The notes beneath the pieces are model-generated. The model saw only the letters and a program-made list of their open reading frames with translations, made no database searches and was not told where the DNA came from. A stretch of DNA of 11,357 nucleotides from Thermoanaerobacterium thermosulfurigenes (GTDB lineage Bacteria; Bacillota; Thermoanaerobacteria; Thermoanaerobacterales; Thermoanaerobacteraceae), in assembly GCF_051201035.1 (NCBI RefSeq), contig NZ_JBPODR010000041.1:1-11357 (forward strand), read 5' to 3'. A program made the translations under genes and the position numbers. Every line of letters starts with the position of its first letter. Positions within the stretch are counted from its first letter, which is position 1. Below are positions 7,023 to 11,357 of the stretch, piece by piece.

Positions 7023-7871
7023 ATGTTAGTAAGTGGTAAAAATATTCTTATTGATGCAAAAAAGAAAAAATATGCTGTTGGTGCGTTTAATGTAGTAAAT
7101 GACGTTATGATAAGAGCTTCAGTAGATGCAGCTGTTGAGCTACAATCACCGATAATTCTAGAGCTTGCAGAAATACATTTTAAGCATTCTGATTTTGAAT
7201 TAATAGCAAAAGAAGTTGCTACTATAGCAAAAAGAGTTGAAATTCCTGTGGTACTTCACCTTGATCACTGTAAAGATTTTAATAATTTTATAAAAGCAAT
7301 AAAGTTTGGTTTTACTTCGTTTATGTATGATGGTTCTTCGTTACCATACGAACAAAATGTTAAGATGACAAAACAAGTAGCAGATATTGCTCATTCGTTG
7401 GGTTATTCTGTTGAAGGTGAAATAGGGCATGTTGGTGAGGGAATAGAGTACGATATGCTCCAAACATCGAAATTATTTACAACACCTGAAGATGCTTCGA
7501 AATTCGCTAAAGAAACCGGAATAGACTTTATGGCAATTGCATTTGGTTCTGCCCATGGAATATATAAAAGCAAGCCCAGTTTAGATATAAATTTATTGAA
7601 AAAGATTAATAATGTTGTGGATATTCCTTTAGTTTTACATGGAGGTTCAGGACTTACGGATGATGACTTTAAAAATTGTATTAAAAATGGAATTTGTAAA
7701 ATAAATTATTTTACTGAATTATCATTGTTTGCAAAACATGCAATAAGGGTATTATTAAATGATAACGATAATATAGTTGGATATCCGGAAATACTTGATG
7801 CCTCTTATAAAGTAATAAAAGAAAGAGTAAAAAATCGGATTTTATTATTTGGAAGTTATGGAATGGCATAA
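7023..7871 (+). CDS. Class II ketose-phosphate aldolase (GatY/KbaY/FbaA-like)
   Basis: This 282-residue protein belongs to the zinc-dependent class II fructose/tagatose-bisphosphate aldolase family. These enzymes split a ketose-1-phosphate or 1,6-bisphosphate into dihydroxyacetone phosphate and an aldehyde. It has GAFNVVND (20-27), the catalytic Asp81 and zinc ligand His82 in LHLDHC, EGEIG (131-135), zinc ligands His178 (GSAHG) and His206 (LHGGSG), the phosphate-binding GGSG (207-210), and KINYFTEL (226-233) where relatives have KINxxTE. Length is typical. AAAGGGA (7009-7015) precedes the ATG. It sits between lyxose isomerase and araB, and a PfkB kinase is encoded after araB, so its substrate is probably a phosphorylated ketose made by one of these kinases. 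Whether it uses fructose-1,6-bisphosphate, tagatose-1,6-bisphosphate or a pentulose-1-phosphate cannot be decided from the sequence. A+T-rich, like its upstream neighbour. Confidence 0.87.
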   Translation: MLVSGKNILIDAKKKKYAVGAFNVVNDVMIRASVDAAVELQSPIILELAEIHFKHSDFELIAKEVATIAKRVEIPVVLHLDHCKDFNNFIKAIKFGFTSFMYDGSSLPYEQNVKMTKQVADIAHSLGYSVEGEIGHVGEGIEYDMLQTSKLFTTPEDASKFAKETGIDFMAIAFGSAHGIYKSKPSLDINLLKKINNVVDIPLVLHGGSGLTDDDFKNCIKNGICKINYFTELSLFAKHAIRVLLNDNDNIVGYPEILDASYKVIKERVKNRILLFGSYGMA

Positions 7872-7948
7872 TATTAGTTATTAATTATATTTTGAATATT
7901 TGAAGTTTGAATATTACTTGTATTATATTGTTTGAGGAGTGTTACATT

Positions 7949-9643
7949 ATGGCAAAATTTTCAATAGGTATTGATTATGGTACAGAATCCGCAAGGGCGT
8001 TGCTTTTAAATCTTGAGACAGCAGAGGAAGTAGCTTCTTCGACTATGAACTATCCACACGGTGTGATGGATGAGAAGCTTCCAGATGGGACAGTATTGCC
8101 GCAGGATTGGGCATTAGAGCATCCTGATGATTATATTGAAGTTCTAAAAAAGATAATTCCAGATGTGATAAACCAATCTGGAATAAATAAAGATGATGTA
8201 GTGGGCATTGGTATAGACTTTACGGCATGTACGATGCTTCCCATAAAAAAAGATGGTACGCCGTTGTGCGATTTACCAGAATATAAATCAAATCCACATG
8301 CGTATGTCAAACTGTGGAAGCATCATGCAGCACAGCCTGAAGCAAATATGCTAAATAAAATCGCATCCGAAAGAGGCGAGGATTTCTTAGCAAGGTATGG
8401 TGGAAAGATTTCCTCCGAATGGCTGATACCGAAGATATGGCAGATTTTAAATGAGGCTCCAGATATCTATGAAGAGGCAGATAAATTCATAGAAGCGACT
8501 GATTGGGTGATATTGAAGCTTACTGGCAATGAGAGAAGAAATAGCTGTACTGCAGGTTATAAAGCTATTTGGCATAAGAGAAAGGGGTATCCTTCAAAGG
8601 AATTTTTTAAGTCATTAGATGAAAGGCTTGAAAATGTAGTAGATGAAAAGCTATCAAGAGATATATATCCTTTAGGTACAAAAGCAGGTGAATTAACTGA
8701 AGAAATGGCCGAGATGATTGGTTTGAAACCCGGCATTGCTGTTGCTGTAGGCAATGTCGATGCACATGTTTCGTTGCCGGCAGTAGGTGTAACATCTCCG
8801 GGGAAAATGGTCATGATAATGGGTACATCTATATGCCATGTAGTCTTAGGTGACAAAGAAGTCGAAGTACCGGGTATGTGCGGAGTAGTGGAAGACGGCA
8901 TAGTACCAGGATTTTACGGATATGAAGCCGGGCAATCGGCGGTAGGGGATATATTTGCATGGTTTGTAGATAATTGCGTTCCAGATGATTACAAAAAAGA
9001 AGCTCAAGAAAGAGGCGTATCTGTGCATCAGCTTTTGACAGAAAAAGCTTCAAAGTTAAAACCAGGAGAAAGTGGACTTCTGGCACTGGATTGGCTTAAT
9101 GGAAATAGATCTGTTTTGGTTGATGCGGATCTTACTGGTTTGATTTTAGGATTGACTCTTAGGACAAAACCTGAAGAGATATACAGAGCTTTGATTGAGT
9201 CAACAGCATACGGTACACGTATGATAATAGACACATTTAATGAGTATGGCATAAAGATAGATGAGCTTTACGCCTGTGGTGGACTTCCTGAAAAAAATCC
9301 GATGCTTATGCAGATATACGCTGATGTGACAAATTTAGAGATTAAAGTTTCCAAGTCCAACCAGACACCTGCGTTAGGTGCAGCGATGTTTGGTGCAGTT
9401 GCGGCAGGAAGGGAAAATGGAGGTTTTGACAGCATATTTGAAGCAGCTAAAGTAATACCAAAGTTAAAAGATGAAACGTTCAAGCCTATTCCTGAAAATG
9501 TTGAAATTTATGAGAAACTATTTCAGGAGTACAAACTGCTTCATGATTACTTTGGAAGAGGAGCAAATGATGTGATGAAGAGGCTTAAAAACATAAAAGA
9601 GGTGGTTTCAGATGTTAGAGAACCTAAAACAACGTGTATATAA
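7949..9643 (+). CDS. araB: L-ribulokinase
   Basis: This 564-residue FGGY-family kinase has the full length of AraB and should convert L-ribulose to L-ribulose-5-phosphate with ATP. It opens with GIDYGTESAR (7-16), the ATP phosphate-binding start of the FGGY fold. Further landmarks are GIDFTACTMLP (88-98), GNVDAHVSLPAVG (268-280) with Asp271 as the likely catalytic base, MGTSICHVV (291-299), ACGGLPEKNPMLMQIYADV (442-460) and TPALGAAMFGAVAAG (473-487). I chose the ATG at 7949 because GAGGAG (7934-7939) lies 9 bases upstream and the protein then begins at the conserved MAKFSIGIDYGT; an upstream in-frame start at 7907 would add 14 unconserved residues. It is less A+T-rich than the genes on either side. 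Its last 32 bases overlap the start of a broken araD. araA is not adjacent. Confidence 0.95.
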   Translation: MAKFSIGIDYGTESARALLLNLETAEEVASSTMNYPHGVMDEKLPDGTVLPQDWALEHPDDYIEVLKKIIPDVINQSGINKDDVVGIGIDFTACTMLPIKKDGTPLCDLPEYKSNPHAYVKLWKHHAAQPEANMLNKIASERGEDFLARYGGKISSEWLIPKIWQILNEAPDIYEEADKFIEATDWVILKLTGNERRNSCTAGYKAIWHKRKGYPSKEFFKSLDERLENVVDEKLSRDIYPLGTKAGELTEEMAEMIGLKPGIAVAVGNVDAHVSLPAVGVTSPGKMVMIMGTSICHVVLGDKEVEVPGMCGVVEDGIVPGFYGYEAGQSAVGDIFAWFVDNCVPDDYKKEAQERGVSVHQLLTEKASKLKPGESGLLALDWLNGNRSVLVDADLTGLILGLTLRTKPEEIYRALIESTAYGTRMIIDTFNEYGIKIDELYACGGLPEKNPMLMQIYADVTNLEIKVSKSNQTPALGAAMFGAVAAGRENGGFDSIFEAAKVIPKLKDETFKPIPENVEIYEKLFQEYKLLHDYFGRGANDVMKRLKNIKEVVSDVREPKTTCI

Positions 9644-9665
9644 AATGAACATGATAATAATTTAA
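9612..9665 (+). pseudogene. araD: 5' remnant of araD (L-ribulose-5-phosphate 4-epimerase)
   Basis: Inside the end of araB, GAGGTGG (9599-9605) is followed 6 bases later by an ATG that opens MLENLKQRVYKMNM and then III and a stop, 17 residues in all. AraD proteins begin with M-L-E-x-L-K-x-x-V followed by an N-x-x-L-P stretch, so the first 14 residues look like a genuine araD start. It sits in the usual place, overlapping araB. The similarity ends near 9653 and the sequence runs into promoter module 3. No other part of araD (such as its TWGNVS motif) is present downstream in the window. I read this as an araD truncated by deletion or insertion. An intact araD would have to be elsewhere in the genome. 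Confidence 0.65.
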
Positions 9666-9671
9666 AAAAGA

Positions 9672-9708
9672 AGGATTTTTGAATTTTTTGTAGAATAATA
9701 TACGTATA
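9672..9708 (+). promoter_or_regulatory. Promoter module 3: sigma-H-like core plus AraR-type box
   Basis: AGGATTT (9672-9678), exactly 14 bases, then GAAT (9693-9696), as in modules 1 and 2. The palindrome TATACGTATA (9699-9708) follows only 2 bases later, compared with 14 and 16 in the other copies, and has T/A in place of G/C in its outer part, so AraR binding is less certain. It begins within 20 bases of the araD break. Further similarity to module 2 (AATGTAT, ACTAATAA) lies downstream. It would drive the PfkB kinase gene, 240 bases away. Confidence 0.6.
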
Positions 9709-9849
9709 AATAGTAAAATGTATTTTATTGTACTAATAACTAAAAACTTAAAAGTATTTATATTATTTAAAAATCAGGAATAATATTTTTATTGAGCTTT
9801 TAATTAGTTACTAATGTAATGTGGATAATAATATATATTATATATGTCA

Positions 9850-9880
9850 ATTGATAAATGTATCAATATAAATATATTAT
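9850..9880 (+). promoter_or_regulatory. Second promoter candidate of the PfkB gene, with an overlapping operator-like palindrome
   Basis: TTGATA (9851-9856), 18 bases, then TATTAT (9875-9880) fits a sigma-A promoter. The perfect inverted repeat ATTGATA-N4-TATCAAT (9850-9867) covers the -35 and half the spacer, where a repressor would act. Further upstream, ATTAGT-T-ACTAAT (9803-9815) is another perfect palindrome. The whole stretch 9666-9947 is very A+T-rich, so some symmetry is expected by chance. No gene is visible in it. Confidence 0.4.
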
Positions 9881-9947
9881 GATTTTAATTTTATTGTCTA
9901 TGTTATTTTCACTTAGATTAATGATAACGATTTAGGGGGATGCAACA

Positions 9948-11075
9948 ATGATAGATGAAGAGATTACTGTAGTGGGGCATATAGGATTAGATATTATACC
10001 TACACTAAAAAATAATTGCATAGAAAAATTTACACCTGGTTCTATGATTGATGCGGGTAATATTTTGTTATCGATTGGTGGTGTTTTTAATACGGGAATA
10101 GATCTAATAAAATTAGGAATAGGCACAAAATTAATAGGGAAAATAGGCGAAGATTATTTTGGTGAGATAATTATAAATTTATTAAATAAAATCGATAAAA
10201 GAATTACAAAGTATTTAAAAGTTGTGAAAGATGAATCGACTTCATATACAATAGTATTAAGCCCACCGAAAAAGGACAGAATGTTTATACATTTTCATGG
10301 TACAAACGATTCGTTTTCTTATGATGATGTGCCATTTGATGAAATTAAAAATAGTAAAATATTTCATTTTGGTTATCCGCCTTTAATGAAAAATATTTAT
10401 TTAAATAGCGGAAATGTTTTAAAAAAAATATTAGAAAAAATAAGGGCTATGGGTATTATAACGTCGCTAGATATGTCATTTCCAGATGTTACTTCCGAAT
10501 CTGGTTTGATAGATTGGGAGTGTTGGCTAAAGAATGTTTTGCCGTTTGTAGATGTGTTTTTGCCAAGTTTTGAGGAAATTGTTTTTATGCTTGATAAAAC
10601 GACTTATAATAGATTAAATAATTTTGGTATGAGTGATGTAATAAGTTTTGATTATCTTAAATATGTTTCAAATAAATTATTAGATATGGGAGTTAATATT
10701 GTTGTTTTGAAGCTTGGGGAATACGGTTTATATTTAGCAACTACAAATAAAAAATTATTAAATGATTCAAACTTAAAGAATTTAATTAATATAGATAAAT
10801 GGGCTAATAAAAGTATATATACTCCGTGTTTTTCGACCGAAGTTTTAGGGACTACTGGGGCTGGTGATGCAACTATAGCAGGCTTTCTTGCGGGATTATT
10901 AAATGGAAATGAACCTGAAGATGCTGTTACTATTGCTACAGCTGTTGGTGCATACAGTGTTGAATCAATTGATGCAACGAGTGGAGTAAAATCGCTTGAT
11001 GCTATACTTGAACGTATATCAAAAGGATGGAATAAGTTACCTACGAATTTATCTTCAAAGCTAATAAACATATAA
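9948..11075 (+). CDS. PfkB-family carbohydrate kinase
   Basis: This 375-residue protein is a ribokinase/PfkB-type sugar kinase. It has the N-terminal glycine motif in LSIGGVFNTGIDLIKLG (41-57), GDYF-like GEDYFG (67-72), and the C-terminal ATP-binding signature GTTGAGDATIAGF (301-313) with catalytic Asp307. It is longer than ribokinase (about 300), with extra sequence around 175-235 (DMSFPDVTSESGLIDW and DVFLPSFEEIVFMLD). I associate this feature with a PfkB subfamily of unassigned sugar specificity. AGGGGG (9934-9939) lies 8 bases before the ATG. The gene is strongly A+T-rich, like the isomerase and aldolase genes. It lies after the broken araD and an AraR-type promoter module, which suggests pentose-linked expression. 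Phosphorylation at C1 of a ketose, feeding the aldolase encoded upstream, is a plausible role but not shown by the sequence. Confidence 0.85.
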   Translation: MIDEEITVVGHIGLDIIPTLKNNCIEKFTPGSMIDAGNILLSIGGVFNTGIDLIKLGIGTKLIGKIGEDYFGEIIINLLNKIDKRITKYLKVVKDESTSYTIVLSPPKKDRMFIHFHGTNDSFSYDDVPFDEIKNSKIFHFGYPPLMKNIYLNSGNVLKKILEKIRAMGIITSLDMSFPDVTSESGLIDWECWLKNVLPFVDVFLPSFEEIVFMLDKTTYNRLNNFGMSDVISFDYLKYVSNKLLDMGVNIVVLKLGEYGLYLATTNKKLLNDSNLKNLINIDKWANKSIYTPCFSTEVLGTTGAGDATIAGFLAGLLNGNEPEDAVTIATAVGAYSVESIDATSGVKSLDAILERISKGWNKLPTNLSSKLINI

Positions 11076-11151
11076 AACTATTAGTAAAAATTTAAGCAAA
11101 TAATAATTAGAAGCATTTATCTAAATCAAATTTTCAAATTTGTATATTCAC

Positions 11152-11187
11152 GTAGGATATTTAAGTTATCAAAAATTGATATCCTAC
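11152..11187 (+). repeat. Inverted repeat downstream of the PfkB gene
   Basis: GTAGGATAT (11152-11160) pairs perfectly with ATATCCTAC (11179-11187). A competing hairpin, TATCAA-AAA-TTGATA (11167-11181), lies inside and overlaps the right arm. No T-run follows, so it is not a classical terminator, though it could serve as the mRNA 3' end. A weaker 6-bp hairpin (CAAATT/AATTTG, 11127-11142) is closer to the gene and also lacks a T-run. Confidence 0.5.
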
Positions 11188-11205
11188 ATGGATAATATAT
11201 AGTAG

Positions 11206-11231
11206 ATCCTAATATACCCGGGGTTTAGGAT
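11206..11231 (+). repeat. Second inverted repeat sharing the TAGGAT sequence
   Basis: ATCCTAA (11206-11212) pairs with TTAGGAT (11225-11231) around a loop that contains CCCGGGG. Together with the repeat at 11152-11187, the hexamer TAGGAT or its complement occurs four times in 80 bases. The rest of 11076-11357 shows no convincing gene. The final 100 bases are less A+T-rich and may belong to a different unit, possibly a mobile element end, which I cannot confirm. Confidence 0.35.
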
Positions 11232-11357
11232 TTACAAAATTTACAAATAATAAATACAAATAAGACAAGCGGTGAAATGTCAAGTAGTATTTTTTGGAAC
11301 CTTGAAAAATAAAGGCCTCAAAAGTTCTAAAAAAGGCAACACTTAATAAACCTACCA

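Noticed and set aside
8557..9086. Minus-strand open frames of 60-114 codons inside araB
   Set aside because: They lack ribosome binding sites and recognisable motifs, and lie antisense to a well-conserved gene. The same holds for the minus-strand frames inside EIIC, abfA and the PfkB gene.
9828..9841. 14-bp palindrome ATAATATATATTAT
   Set aside because: It consists only of A and T in a very A+T-rich spacer, so its symmetry is expected by chance.
9921..9935. CcpA cre site just upstream of the PfkB ribosome binding site (TGATAACGATTTAG)
   Set aside because: It has three mismatches to the cre consensus, including the 3' CA, and no symmetry around the CG.
1..11357. tRNA, rRNA, CRISPR array, selenocysteine insertion element, riboswitch
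   Set aside because: I found no cloverleaf, rRNA segment, regularly spaced repeats or riboswitch core. The GrdB-like gene ends before the selenocysteine site, so no SECIS is expected.

Overview
The window reads as chromosomal DNA of a low-GC, thermophilic, saccharolytic clostridium. The base composition, strong GGAGG-type ribosome binding sites, cellobiose-type PTS genes and arabinose genes would all fit Thermoanaerobacterium or a close relative. The genus is an inference from protein character; no rRNA or other marker gene is present. All convincing genes are on the + strand.

Region 1 (about 62-4516) is a beta-glucoside utilisation operon. A palindromic operator candidate is followed by a protein that matches only the N-terminal domain of GrdB (glycine/betaine reductase component B), then PTS EIIB, PTS EIIC, a small four-helix membrane protein of unknown role, and a GH1 6-phospho-beta-glucosidase. 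A rho-independent terminator closes it. EIIB and EIIC would import and phosphorylate cellobiose or a related beta-glucoside, and the GH1 enzyme would split the phosphorylated sugar in the cytoplasm. No EIIA gene is in view.

Region 2 (about 4517-9665) is an arabinose/pentose operon. Two tandem copies of a promoter module precede an intracellular GH51 arabinofuranosidase (abfA). Each module has a sigma-H-like AGGAWTT-N14-GAAT core followed by a TGTACGTA palindrome resembling the AraR operator. Then come a D-lyxose isomerase, a class II ketose-phosphate aldolase and an L-ribulokinase (araB). Overlapping the end of araB is the start of araD (ribulose-5-phosphate 4-epimerase), broken after about 14 codons.

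Region 3 (about 9666-11357) starts right at the araD break with a third copy of the same promoter module. A second, operator-bearing promoter candidate and a PfkB-family sugar kinase follow. The last 282 bases hold inverted repeats and no convincing gene.

The lyxose isomerase, aldolase and PfkB kinase are visibly more A+T-rich than araB and the PTS operon. Together they could form a set of isomerase, kinase and aldolase that sends a ketose through a phosphorylated form to C3 plus an aldehyde fragment. They appear grafted into an arabinose locus that has lost araD at this position. This combination is the most interesting feature of the window; the pathway itself is a hypothesis.
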